Source: Bacillus sp. HNG (GTDB taxonomy: Bacteria; Bacillota; Bacilli; Bacillales; Bacillaceae_L). From it: a stretch of 64,000 nt of DNA. Positions 1 through 8,703 of this stretch are shown here, in pieces; the first letter of the stretch is position 1; each line of letters opens with the position of its first letter. A program made the position numbers and the translations under genes. The stretch lies in NCBI RefSeq assembly GCF_003400205.1, contig NZ_QUQV01000010.1:62001-126000 (forward strand). Direction: 5' to 3'. A model generated the notes under the pieces. That model did not search any database. It was not told the origin of the DNA and saw nothing but the letters and a program-made list of their open reading frames with translations.

Positions 1-267
1 TGGGAATCTAGAACACTGAAACATGCCGATTCAGAAGAAGAGGGCTTATATAAAGAAATGATCGAGAGTAATCCCAATCTAGAAAAAATCGTGAATCAAT
101 TAACACGAGATCACGATTTAATGCGTCGCATTGTTGCAACAATGAAGAAAAGCTTAGAGACAGAAGAGGCCGATCATCGCATGATTCCACTCCTGGACAG
201 CTTAATTATTATCGATGAGATCCATAACGATGATGAGATGAATAAATTGCTAGCCAACAACGAATAA
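1..267 (+). CDS. Hemerythrin-like (HHE) domain protein, C-terminal part
   Basis: The reading frame is open from the first base, so the gene begins upstream of the window. The visible 88 residues are helical and carry spaced His/Glu residues (KHADSEEEGLYKEM, then RDHDLMRRIV), as in HHE cation-binding proteins that hold a di-iron centre. Such proteins often accompany nitrate or nitric oxide metabolism. The frame ends 30 bp before the next gene, so it is probably part of the same transcript as the nar genes. The family call rests on a partial sequence. Confidence 0.6.
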   Translation, partial: WESRTLKHADSEEEGLYKEMIESNPNLEKIVNQLTRDHDLMRRIVATMKKSLETEEADHRMIPLLDSLIIIDEIHNDDEMNKLLANNE

Positions 268-297
268 TATGAAAAATTAGGAAACAGAGGAAAGGGG

Positions 298-615
298 ATG
301 AAAATGGGTAAAAAAGATGTAATTGAGGAAAAACTGCTAAGGTTTGCAGCACCAAACTTATACCAAAAGATGGTTGATGTCTTTTCTTCATATAACATTC
401 ATTCCTACGATATTTATGCAACTGTTGTAAAGCAAGAAAAGGGCTACGATCTGACATTAAGATTCTCACAATCCTTTTCGCAATCTGTCACAGCCTTTGT
501 AAGCTTTGAGCAGGCAAAGAATCCTGATGAAGAGGTTACTTCCTTTCTCAAAGAAACTGCTGAAAAATGTAAGAATCAATTGATTTCAGATTATTACAAG
601 ATGATTAAACTATAG
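298..615 (+). CDS. Small conserved-type protein of the nar cluster, unknown function
   Basis: This is a 105-residue soluble protein with no signal peptide or membrane segment. I do not recognise its family. The ATG at 298 has AGAGG seven bases upstream; an alternative ATG at 304 has AAAGGGG six bases upstream, and the two cannot be separated. It lies between the hemerythrin-like gene and a second small gene that runs into narG. Its position suggests a role linked to nitrate respiration, but nothing in the residues shows one. Confidence 0.7.
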   Translation: MKMGKKDVIEEKLLRFAAPNLYQKMVDVFSSYNIHSYDIYATVVKQEKGYDLTLRFSQSFSQSVTAFVSFEQAKNPDEEVTSFLKETAEKCKNQLISDYYKMIKL

Positions 616-668
616 ACTTTTACTAGTTTGAAAGTTGAGGCTGGTAACTTTTCTAAAAAGGAGTTGGT

Positions 669-965
669 TTGTTGTTTTCAATGGAGAATGACGCAATGTT
701 AATTGATGATCGGGAAGACTTGATTGCAGTAATCCGGATGAGATTTGGTGATATTCCAGGAAAAATGGTCGAAGAAATCTATGAAATTCAGGATATGAGT
801 ACACTTCAGCGCCTCATCTTAGCGGCAGCAAATGCATCGAGCTGGGAGGTATTTTTTGAAGAATTTCAAGCAGGTACACAAAGCTTCAAGTTAGTAGGAG
901 AAGACTTTAACCCATTGGCAAAAATCATAAAGGGAAAGGATGGAGACATTGGCAAAGCAGAATAG
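669..965 (+). CDS. Small acidic protein overlapping the start of narG
   Basis: This 98-residue protein starts at TTG 669 (or TTG 672), because AAAAAGGAG ends at 663; the ATG at 681 is too far from it. The middle part (RFGDIPGKMVEEIYEIQDMSTLQRLILAAANASSWEVF, positions about 26-62) resembles the short helical C-terminal module of Rpn/DUF4351-type proteins, but only loosely. The gene overlaps narG by 26 bp, so the two are translationally linked. The function is unknown. Confidence 0.65.
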   Translation: MLFSMENDAMLIDDREDLIAVIRMRFGDIPGKMVEEIYEIQDMSTLQRLILAAANASSWEVFFEEFQAGTQSFKLVGEDFNPLAKIIKGKDGDIGKAE

Positions 966-3900
966 TCTCTTCCGCTCGCTGAAGCATTTAGTGCGTGGAG
1001 AGCGTATAAACGATGGTTGGACGGAAGAAAACCCACGGCCGCGTGACTGGGAATCAATCTATCGCCAGCGTTGGGCTCATGACAAGATTGTCCGTTCCAC
1101 ACATGGTGTGAACTGTACAGGCTCATGTAGCTGGAGAATCCATGTAAAAGACGGAATCATCGCCTATGAAACTCAGCAAACAGATTATCCGTCAACCGGG
1201 GATGATTTCCCAGACTACGAGCCTCGCGGATGTCCACGTGGTGCAAGCTTCTCGTGGTATACATACAGCCCAACACGGGTGAAATATCCATATGTACGAG
1301 GTGATCTTCTCGCACTTTGGAAGGATGAAGTCGCGAAGGCTGGTAATCCTGTACAAGCATGGGAAAATATCGTTTCTAATCCGGAAAAGCGGAAGGCTTA
1401 TGTTTCTGCCCGTGGTAAAGGTGGATTTGTGAGAGGCAACTGGAAGGACGTCTGCCAAATCATTGCAGCATCTACCATTTACACCATTAAAAAATATGGC
1501 CCAGATCGGGTCGTAGGATTTAGCCCGATTCCGGCTATGTCTATGGTGAGCTATGCAGGTGGTGCTAGATTCCTATCTCTAATCGGTGGAACTATTCTTA
1601 GCTTTTATGATTGGTATGCAGATTTACCGCCAGCATCACCACAGGTGTGGGGTGACCAGACCGACGTGCCGGAAAGCGGTGATTGGTACAACACGAAATA
1701 CTTCATTATATGGGGGACTAACATTCCACAAACGAGAACACCTGATGCACATTTTATGGTGGAAGCACGTTATAACGGTACAAAGGTAGTCGGAGTTAGC
1801 CCAGACTACGCGGAATATGACAAGTTTGCCGACATTTGGCTTCCTGCAAAAGCGGGAACAGACGGTGCGCTTGCAATGGCCATGACCCATGTTATTTTAA
1901 AAGAATTTTATGTCGATAAAGAAACGCCTTACTTTAGGGATTATGCGAAACAATACACAGATTTACCGTTCCTCATAACACTAAATAAAAAAGGAGAAAA
2001 CTATCGATCTGACCGGTTCCTGCGTGCGTCTGACTTTTCCGATCAACAAGAGCTTGGTGAATGGAAGACTGTGGTTTGGGATGACAATTCAAATCAAATC
2101 GCGATTCCAAATGGAAGCCAAGGCTTCAGATGGGATAGCAGCACAAAATGGAATCTCGATATGACAACGGAGGATGGTACGAGTATCAATCCAAAGTTAA
2201 GTTTTATTAAAGATTCAGATGAAGTCGTGATGGTAGAATTCCCTTATTTCGCAGAAAAAGAGGGCGGAAAAGTGGTGCGCGGTGTCCCAATTAAACGAAT
2301 GAAGGATCAATCTGGTAATGAATTGATTGTTACGACCGTTTATGACCTAATGCTTGCTCACACTGGTATTAACCGAGGACTTCAAGGTGACTATCCGACT
2401 GACTATAATGATGCAACTCGACCATACACTCCTGCGTGGCAGGAAAGCATTACGGGTGTGAAAAAGGAACACGTGATCCAGGTAGCGCGTGAATTTGCAG
2501 AAAATGCAGCTCTAACCCAAGGTAAATCGATGATTGCAATGGGTGGAGGAACAAACCACTGGTTCCATAGTGACCAAATCTATCGTGCTATTTTGAATCT
2601 TGTACTGTTAACAGGGTCACAAGGTGTCAATGGTGGTGGTTGGGCTCACTATGTGGGTCAGGAAAAGGTTCGTCCATTAGAGGGCTTTTCCCAAATTGCT
2701 TTTGCTAATGACTGGGTGAAAGCACCGCGTTTAATGAATGGTACATCGTTTTTCTACTTTGCAACCGAACAGTTCCGTTATGAATATGATTTTGATGATA
2801 GGGAGACAGACTGGGGCAGCAAATATTCCAACATGCATCCGGCTGATTTTAATGCGATGTCGGCACGTCTAGGGTGGTTACCAAGCTTCCCAACACTATC
2901 GCAAAATTCATTGGATGTCATGAAGGAAGCACGTTCGAAAAACAGTGATGACCAGGCTGTGATTGATGACATTGCAAAGCAACTTGTCGATGGAAAACTG
3001 GATTTTGCGATTGAAAATCCAAATGACCCACGGAACTTTCCGAGAGTCTTCTTTAATTGGCGCTCCAATTTATTAGGAGATAGTGGGAAAGGCCATGAGT
3101 ATTTCGTTAAGCATTTAATTGGCTCAAAGGATACGGTTTTATCAGACCCAGAACAATCTTGGCAGCCAAAGGATGTCAAGATTTCAGAAAAAATACCTGA
3201 GGGAAAAACTGATTTATTCGTAAGTATGGATTTTAGGATGACCAGCTCTGGGCTGTTCTCTGACATCATCCTTCCTGCTGCAACCTGGTACGAAAAACAG
3301 GACATTAGTACAACAGATTTACATCCATTCGTTCACCCATTTAATGCGGCAATTAGCCCACCATGGGAAACAAGAAGTGACTGGGATGCATTTAGGGAAA
3401 TTGCAAAAGTCTTTTCAGAACTTGCCAAAGATCATTTGCCGGCACAAGAAGATCTCGTCATCTCACCACTTGCCCATGACACGATCAATGAAATCGCCCA
3501 ACCTTTTGGAAAAGTAAAGGATTGGCGTAAAGGTGAAGTGGAAGGAATTCCGGGAAAAACGATGCCCAACCTCAATTTCGTGAAACGTGATTATCCAAAT
3601 GTGTATGACATGTGGATAACTGTCGGACCGAATATTAAAAATGGCTACGGAACGAAAGGGGTTAAAATCCCTGGAGATAAGGTATTCCAATCTTTATTGG
3701 ACCGACTGGGACCTTCAAAATCGCAAGGGGTCGGAAAAGGTCTTCCTTCCTTATATTCCGATGTGAAAGCCATAAATGCGATTCTTCTTATGTCAGGAGC
3801 AACAAATGGTAAGCGTGCGGTTGAAGGCTGGAAATCGATGGAGCAAAAGACTGGGAAAAAGTTGGGGCATATTTCAGAAGCGCGTGAGGAAGAGGACTTT

Positions 3901-4626
3901 ACTTTAGATGCCTTGACCATTCAACCAAGACAAACCCTTTCAACACCGGTTTGGAGTGGGTTGGAAAGTGATGGTCGTCGTTATTCACCTTTTACCGTCA
4001 ACAAAGAGTACCACATTCCGTGGCACACTCTTACGGGTCGACAAAGCTTCTATTTAGATCATGAAGTCATGCTCGATTATGGTGAAGGTTTGCCGCTCTA
4101 TCTTCCTCCAATTAACAAAGGTCCTTTTATTAAGGGTGAAAAAGAGGTTGAGAATCGTGGGAAGTCCATTACACTTCGATACATGACACCTCACCAAAAA
4201 TGGGGGATCCACACGATGTTCACAGATACCCGCAACATGGTTCAGCTTTTTAGAGGCTGGCAGGTTGTCTGGATGAATGAAGAGGATGCTGCTGAAATTG
4301 GCATTAAAGATAACGATTGGATTGAATTATATAATCGGAACGGTGCCGTTGTCGCAAGGGCTGTATTAACGTACAGAATGCCGCGAGGAGCGGTTTATAT
4401 GCACCATGCCCAAGATCGCACAATGGGAGTGCCTGGAAATACAATTAATAAAAATCGTGGTGGAACACATAACAGCGTGACCAGAATTTATCCAAAGGCA
4501 ACACATATGATTGGTGGTTATTCACAGCTAAGCTATGGTTTCAATTATTATGGACCAACAGGTAGCCAGAGAGATACGTTGACAATTGTTCGCCCATTAA
4601 AGGAGGTCGACTGGCTTGAGGATTAA
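940..4626 (+). CDS. narG: Respiratory nitrate reductase, catalytic alpha subunit
   Basis: NarG reduces nitrate to nitrite on the inner face of the membrane, using a Mo-bis-MGD cofactor and the FS0 [4Fe-4S] cluster. The protein has 1228 residues, the normal family length. The FS0 ligand pattern is clear: His55, Cys59, Cys63 (HGVNCTGSC) and Cys98 (RGCPRG). The TDVPES motif supplies the likely molybdenum ligand, Asp242. The C-terminal molydopterin-dinucleotide-binding region is intact. The start is uncertain: ATG 940 has AGGG five bases upstream and TTG 949 is a possible alternative. It is followed by narH with an 11-bp overlap. Confidence 0.98.
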   Translation: METLAKQNSLFRSLKHLVRGERINDGWTEENPRPRDWESIYRQRWAHDKIVRSTHGVNCTGSCSWRIHVKDGIIAYETQQTDYPSTGDDFPDYEPRGCPRGASFSWYTYSPTRVKYPYVRGDLLALWKDEVAKAGNPVQAWENIVSNPEKRKAYVSARGKGGFVRGNWKDVCQIIAASTIYTIKKYGPDRVVGFSPIPAMSMVSYAGGARFLSLIGGTILSFYDWYADLPPASPQVWGDQTDVPESGDWYNTKYFIIWGTNIPQTRTPDAHFMVEARYNGTKVVGVSPDYAEYDKFADIWLPAKAGTDGALAMAMTHVILKEFYVDKETPYFRDYAKQYTDLPFLITLNKKGENYRSDRFLRASDFSDQQELGEWKTVVWDDNSNQIAIPNGSQGFRWDSSTKWNLDMTTEDGTSINPKLSFIKDSDEVVMVEFPYFAEKEGGKVVRGVPIKRMKDQSGNELIVTTVYDLMLAHTGINRGLQGDYPTDYNDATRPYTPAWQESITGVKKEHVIQVAREFAENAALTQGKSMIAMGGGTNHWFHSDQIYRAILNLVLLTGSQGVNGGGWAHYVGQEKVRPLEGFSQIAFANDWVKAPRLMNGTSFFYFATEQFRYEYDFDDRETDWGSKYSNMHPADFNAMSARLGWLPSFPTLSQNSLDVMKEARSKNSDDQAVIDDIAKQLVDGKLDFAIENPNDPRNFPRVFFNWRSNLLGDSGKGHEYFVKHLIGSKDTVLSDPEQSWQPKDVKISEKIPEGKTDLFVSMDFRMTSSGLFSDIILPAATWYEKQDISTTDLHPFVHPFNAAISPPWETRSDWDAFREIAKVFSELAKDHLPAQEDLVISPLAHDTINEIAQPFGKVKDWRKGEVEGIPGKTMPNLNFVKRDYPNVYDMWITVGPNIKNGYGTKGVKIPGDKVFQSLLDRLGPSKSQGVGKGLPSLYSDVKAINAILLMSGATNGKRAVEGWKSMEQKTGKKLGHISEAREEEDFTLDALTIQPRQTLSTPVWSGLESDGRRYSPFTVNKEYHIPWHTLTGRQSFYLDHEVMLDYGEGLPLYLPPINKGPFIKGEKEVENRGKSITLRYMTPHQKWGIHTMFTDTRNMVQLFRGWQVVWMNEEDAAEIGIKDNDWIELYNRNGAVVARAVLTYRMPRGAVYMHHAQDRTMGVPGNTINKNRGGTHNSVTRIYPKATHMIGGYSQLSYGFNYYGPTGSQRDTLTIVRPLKEVDWLED

Positions 4627-6118
4627 GGCACAAGTGGCGATGGTGATGCACCTAGATAAGTGTATAGGCTGTCATACTTGTTCTGTCACATGTAAAAATG
4701 TATGGACCAATCGACCTGGCATGGAGTACGTTTGGTTCAATAACGTCGAAACTCGTCCAGGACCAGGGTACCCGAAAGAATGGGAAAATACGGATCGCTA
4801 TAAAGGTGGCTGGACATTAAGAAACGGCAAGCTACACCTTCGAGCTGGTGGCCCAATTTCCAAACTGGCAAACATTTTTTACAACCCAAATATGGCAGAG
4901 CTTGATGATTTTTATGAGCCATGGACATATGATTTTGAGCATCTTCATTGGGCCAAAAAAGGGGAAAACATCCCTGTGGCACGCCCAAAATCAATGATTA
5001 CAGGTAAGTACATGGATAAGCCGGAATGGGGACCAAACTGGGACGATGACCTTGCAGGTGGTAGTGAAGTTGTCCCAATGGATCCTAATGTGCAGAAGCT
5101 TCAAGAACATATTGCGATGGAATATGAAAAAACATTCATGATGTATTTACCACGAATTTGTGAGCATTGTTTAAATCCATCCTGTGTTGCATCCTGTCCA
5201 TCAGGTGCGCTTTACAAAAGGGACGAAGATGGAATTGTTCTGGTTGATCAAGATGCTTGTCGTGGTTGGCGTTTTTGCATGAATGGTTGCCCATACCACA
5301 AGGTGTACTATAACTGGAACACACATAAAGCGGAAAAGTGTAATTTCTGTTATCCACGTACAGAAGCGGGTCTACCAACCATTTGTTCCGAAACATGTGT
5401 AGGCCGAATCCGCTATATCGGGGTTGTTTTATATGATGCGGATCGCGTGAAGGAAGCAGCATCTGTTGAAGATCCGAAAGACTTATATGAATCACAGCTT
5501 TCTGTCTTTTTAGATCCATTTGACCCAGAAGTGATTCAAAAAGCAGAAGAGCAAGGAATAAATCAAAGTTGGATTAAAAGTGCACAGGAGTCACCCGTGT
5601 ATAAAATGGCGATGAAGTGGAAGATTGCATTGCCTCTGCATCCTGAATATCGCACGATGCCGATGGTTTGGTATGTGCCGCCACTTAGTCCGATCATGAA
5701 CCATATTACGAATGAGCAGTCCTTAAGCGCGGATGGTTATATTCCGGCTGTTGATGATATGAGAATTCCAATGGAGTACTTGGCATCGATTTTATCAGCA
5801 GATGATACGAGCGTCATTCGCCGTGTCCTACTTAAGATGGCTGCCATGCGTGTCCACATGCGGGCTAAGACGGTCGGAGGAATTGATGGTGAGTCAATGA
5901 ACAAACTGTTAAAGGAAGCAAGAACAACACCAGAAGAGCTAGAAGAAATGCATCGTTTATTAGGTGTTGCCAAATACAATGAACGTTTTGTGATTCCAAC
6001 TGGTCGCCGTGAAATGGACGAAGACCTTCATTATAAACAAGGTGCATGTAGCATTGAGGATTTAGCCCCTCCAGAAGGAATGGTGACATATCCATCTGAA
6101 AGAAGTGGAAATCAATGA
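4616..6118 (+). CDS. narH: Respiratory nitrate reductase, iron-sulfur beta subunit
   Basis: NarH carries electrons from the haem subunit NarI to NarG through four Fe-S clusters. The 500-residue protein shows four Cys groups: CIGCHTCSVTC near the N-terminus, CEHCLNPSCVASC, CRGWRFCMNGC (the Trp replaces one Cys, typical of the [3Fe-4S] site) and CNFCYPRTEAGLPTICSETC. The TTG start at 4616 is fixed by AGGAGG at 4601-4606 and lies inside the end of narG. The stop overlaps the narJ start. Confidence 0.98.
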   Translation: MRIKAQVAMVMHLDKCIGCHTCSVTCKNVWTNRPGMEYVWFNNVETRPGPGYPKEWENTDRYKGGWTLRNGKLHLRAGGPISKLANIFYNPNMAELDDFYEPWTYDFEHLHWAKKGENIPVARPKSMITGKYMDKPEWGPNWDDDLAGGSEVVPMDPNVQKLQEHIAMEYEKTFMMYLPRICEHCLNPSCVASCPSGALYKRDEDGIVLVDQDACRGWRFCMNGCPYHKVYYNWNTHKAEKCNFCYPRTEAGLPTICSETCVGRIRYIGVVLYDADRVKEAASVEDPKDLYESQLSVFLDPFDPEVIQKAEEQGINQSWIKSAQESPVYKMAMKWKIALPLHPEYRTMPMVWYVPPLSPIMNHITNEQSLSADGYIPAVDDMRIPMEYLASILSADDTSVIRRVLLKMAAMRVHMRAKTVGGIDGESMNKLLKEARTTPEELEEMHRLLGVAKYNERFVIPTGRREMDEDLHYKQGACSIEDLAPPEGMVTYPSERSGNQ

Positions 6119-6717
6119 CCAATGAAGCAAAAGCAATATTAATGATCATGTCCCGCATCCTTGAATACCCGGATCGAACCCTTCTTGAAGGGTATCCGGA
6201 TATCGAAGAATATGTGGATGAGGAAGTGGGTTCTGTAAAAATGAGAAATGAAATCTTAGAAAGAATTTCACCTCTTTTTCAGATGCCATTGCTTGAATTA
6301 CAGGAGCTTTACGTAGAAACGTTCGATTATAAGGATAAAACAGGACTATATTTAACAGCACATGAATTAGGGGATAGCCGAAAACGAGGAGCAGCATTAA
6401 TTAAGCTTCAAAAGTTAATCGTCGAAGGTGGATTTGAATATCACGGTAAGGAAATTGTGGATTATATCCCCATGCTGTTTGAGCTATTGGCACATGCACC
6501 AGAAGGCGAAAACTTTGAACGGTTATACCGCCGTTTGGCCTTTGCGGTTGACCGAATTCATAAGAACCTTTTTGATTCCAATCCATACCACCGGATTATG
6601 GACCTATTAATGATGTTTGTCTTTGAAGCACCAGAAGCAGAAGAAATTACATTGTTAGAAAATCAGCGTGAAAAAGCCGATTTAGAGGACCTCCCATATC
6701 CGATGTTTTATCAATAA
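6115..6717 (+). CDS. narJ: Nitrate reductase maturation chaperone
   Basis: NarJ is the dedicated chaperone that holds apo-NarGH during cofactor insertion and membrane docking; it is not part of the final enzyme. The 200-residue helical protein has the family look (ILMIMSRILEYPD at the N-terminus, the YVETFDYKDKTGLYLTAHELGD region in the middle). Its ATG overlaps the narH stop codon (ATGA-type coupling). The operon is then interrupted by about 294 bp of non-coding DNA before narI. Confidence 0.95.
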   Translation: MTNEAKAILMIMSRILEYPDRTLLEGYPDIEEYVDEEVGSVKMRNEILERISPLFQMPLLELQELYVETFDYKDKTGLYLTAHELGDSRKRGAALIKLQKLIVEGGFEYHGKEIVDYIPMLFELLAHAPEGENFERLYRRLAFAVDRIHKNLFDSNPYHRIMDLLMMFVFEAPEAEEITLLENQREKADLEDLPYPMFYQ

Positions 6718-6718
6718 A

Positions 6719-6750
6719 GTGAAATTTCATTCAGTGGGGGTTCACCCACT
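6719..6750. repeat. Hairpin with a sequence shared with 24839-24875
   Basis: The stretch holds AGTGGG and CCCACT arms (6733-6738 and 6745-6750) just after narJ. It is preceded by GAAATTTCATTCA, almost the same sequence that precedes the hairpin after the peptidase gene at 24839. There is no T-tract right after the stem, so it is not a typical terminator. It may be a small dispersed repeat or the relic of an IS200/IS605-type end. Confidence 0.4.
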
Positions 6751-6826
6751 TACACTTCTTACATTTCTACGAGGTCTTAAAGTAGGAGTTTTACTGCCAG
6801 TTAAAGCGGAGAAATGTTCATAACTC

Positions 6827-6971
6827 TGTGGATAATGTGGACAATGTGGATAAAAAGCATGCTTTTATGTGGATAACGTGGATATTGTGGAAAAAGAAAA
6901 TGAGTGATCTTTCAACACTATCCACAAAAGGATCCACAGGTTGTGGAAAACAAATGTTCTTATGTGGATAA
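6827..6971. promoter_or_regulatory. DnaA-box cluster between narJ and narI
   Basis: Four exact copies of the strict DnaA box (TGTGGATAA, the complement of TTATCCACA) lie at 6827-6835, 6845-6853, 6868-6876 and 6963-6971. One-mismatch copies lie at 6836-6844, 6886-6894, 6918-6926 (opposite strand) and 6942-6950. Two-mismatch copies lie at 6877-6885 and 6930-6938. Two groups of three 9-mers (6827-6853 and 6868-6894) abut with no spacer. No dnaA, dnaN or unwinding element is nearby, so this is more likely a titration or regulatory cluster than an origin. Confidence 0.85.
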
Positions 6972-7011
6972 GTTTACTCTATGCTTCATGAATTTGAAAG
7001 GAGGTCATTGA

Positions 7012-7713
7012 ATGGAATTACATTTCTGGTGGACAGCATATCCTTATATATGCGCTGCAATCCTTGTCGTAGGGTCATTTTATCGGTTTGTGTTCCGAGG
7101 CAAAAGCTGGACTGCACCATCTACGGAAATCTTTGAGAAAAAGTGGCTGCGCTATGCTTCTGTGATCTTTCACTATGGGATTATTTTCGCCTTTATTGGT
7201 CATGTAATGGGGATGCTAATTCCTCTTGAGTTTTACAATGCGATCGGAATCGACGACCATACATATCACCTTTTTGCCATAGCCGGAGGCGGTGTTGCCG
7301 GGCTTATGGTGGTGCTTGGATTGATTCTATTTTTAATTCGGAAATTTGCTATTGAGCGCGTACATGTCCATACCTCAGCAGGCAGTTATTTTACAATCAT
7401 TCTACTGCTTATTATTGCTGGTTTAGGGACGTATATGACATTGGTGTATAACACAACAGTAGCAGCATATGAGTATCGAGTTTCGATAGGGCCATGGTTC
7501 CGTAGCTTATTCACATTAAATCCACAGCCTGAATTAATGCTTAATGTCCCCACTCTGTTTAAAATTCACGTCATCCTGTCGTTCCTATTATTTGCTTCGA
7601 TTCCCTTTACAAAGCTGGTCCATATGTTCAGTTTTCCACTGCGCTACCCGGCAAGAGCACCACAGCAATACCGTTCGCGCGATGGCTATTCGAAAAATAC
7701 TCGTCAAAACTAG
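7012..7713 (+). CDS. narI: Respiratory nitrate reductase, cytochrome b gamma subunit
   Basis: NarI is the membrane anchor that oxidises menaquinol and passes electrons through two b haems to NarH. The 233-residue protein has five predicted membrane helices, with His residues in the helices and in HYGIIFAFIGHVMG and TLFKIHVILSF segments that fit haem ligation. The start is supported by GAAAGGAGG seven bases upstream. The gap from narJ is unusual for this operon and holds the DnaA-box cluster. Confidence 0.96.
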   Translation: MELHFWWTAYPYICAAILVVGSFYRFVFRGKSWTAPSTEIFEKKWLRYASVIFHYGIIFAFIGHVMGMLIPLEFYNAIGIDDHTYHLFAIAGGGVAGLMVVLGLILFLIRKFAIERVHVHTSAGSYFTIILLLIIAGLGTYMTLVYNTTVAAYEYRVSIGPWFRSLFTLNPQPELMLNVPTLFKIHVILSFLLFASIPFTKLVHMFSFPLRYPARAPQQYRSRDGYSKNTRQN

Positions 7714-7740
7714 GGGGAGGGCTAACCTCCTCTTCTTTAT
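7713..7740 (+). terminator. Weak candidate terminator after narI
   Basis: A short GGAGG/CCTCC stem (7716-7720 and 7726-7730) is followed by a T-rich run. It overlaps the narI stop region and is weaker than the other terminators in the window. Confidence 0.4.
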
Positions 7741-7770
7741 TTTCCTCAAAATTTTAAAATCATCCCCAAT

Positions 7771-7786
7771 TTTGACCGACGTCAAA
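7771..7786. promoter_or_regulatory. Crp/Fnr-type operator candidate upstream of the regulator gene
   Basis: The sequence TTTGAC-CGAC-GTCAAA is a perfect inverted repeat with a 4-bp spacer. Its core TTGAC-N4-GTCAA has the geometry of FNR/NnrR-class sites (TTGAN-N4-NTCAA). It lies about 195 bp before the Crp/Fnr-family gene at 7981, so autoregulation or control by a relative is possible. The match is to the class geometry, not to a proven site. Confidence 0.5.
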
Positions 7787-7980
7787 GTTTCTCTTTCCAT
7801 CTACACTTACAATAAAGATGAAAACAAATTGGAGGAAACCGCTCGATGTTGGAATTGTGAAAACTTTGGTAATCATAGGTGTTTTACAAGGTAGTTTCTC
7901 CTAGTATCTGGTATGTTTAAAGAAGTACTTCCATCCAACAGTGGGTGTTAATTGATCGATTAATAAAGGAGAGAAGATGA

Positions 7981-8688
7981 ATGTCCTGTCATTCTTGTAA
8001 TCACGATGATCTCATGAAAAATTCATGTATTTCAAGGGTACCGATTTTCAACCATTTGACTGAAAACGAGATGGCTGAAATCTCACAAGTCGCAATAAGC
8101 AAACGTCTCAAAAAAGGTGAGCTTTTATTCCATTCAGATGAACTCTCTGAGCAACTTTTTATTGTTCATAAAGGCTTGATAAAAATGTACCGAATAACGG
8201 AAAACGGGAAAGAACAAATTATCCGTTTTGTTGAAGAAGGTGACTTCATTGGCGAGCTATCTCTTTTTTCAAAAACAATGACGACAAGCTTTGCAGAGGC
8301 AATGGAGGATACGGAGGTTTGCACCATCCAGCAACAGGACATTCATCAATTACTCCTACGCTATCCAACCATTTCATTGAAAATCTTAAAGGAATTTACG
8401 AGTCGACTCCATGAAACGGAATCACTCATTGAAAAATTAAACTCGCAGGATGTGGAAAAGCGTGTAGCAAGCTATTTAGTCGAGCTTATTGAAGGGCAGG
8501 AAGATGACTCCATGACCATTCACCTGCCCATTCGCAAAGGAGATCTCGCATCCTATCTTGGTACCTCACAGGAAACACTCAGTCGGAGACTTTCAGCATT
8601 TCAAAACCAAGGCTTAATTCAGCTAAAAGGACAAAGAAAAATCATCATCAAACAACTAGAAGAGCTAAGGAAAAAAGCGAACAACTGA
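7981..8688 (+). CDS. Crp/Fnr-family transcriptional regulator with N-terminal cysteines
   Basis: The 235-residue protein has a cyclic-nucleotide-like beta-barrel (about residues 25-140) and a C-terminal winged helix with the recognition region GDLASYLGTSQETLSRRLSAF. The N-terminus carries Cys3, Cys6 and Cys16 (CHSCNHDD...SC), which could bind an Fe-S cluster or act as a redox switch. The start is fixed by AAAGGAGAG seven bases upstream. Lying directly after narI, it is the natural candidate to control the nar genes by oxygen or nitrogen oxides. The true signal is not visible in the sequence. Confidence 0.9.
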   Translation: MSCHSCNHDDLMKNSCISRVPIFNHLTENEMAEISQVAISKRLKKGELLFHSDELSEQLFIVHKGLIKMYRITENGKEQIIRFVEEGDFIGELSLFSKTMTTSFAEAMEDTEVCTIQQQDIHQLLLRYPTISLKILKEFTSRLHETESLIEKLNSQDVEKRVASYLVELIEGQEDDSMTIHLPIRKGDLASYLGTSQETLSRRLSAFQNQGLIQLKGQRKIIIKQLEELRKKANN

Positions 8689-8703
8689 AGAAAGGTGAGA
8701 ACG

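Noticed and set aside
2778-3305. 175-codon minus-strand frame inside narG
   Set aside because: It is an antisense shadow of a fully intact narG, without a ribosome site or protein-like composition.
6827-6971. Replication origin of the chromosome or a plasmid
   Set aside because: No dnaA, dnaN or rep gene and no clear AT-rich unwinding element is nearby; the flanking genes are ordinary chromosomal operons.
7832-7860. A four-codon leader frame with GGAGG before it, upstream of the Crp/Fnr regulator
   Set aside because: It is too short to support as a gene, and no attenuator structure is seen beside it.
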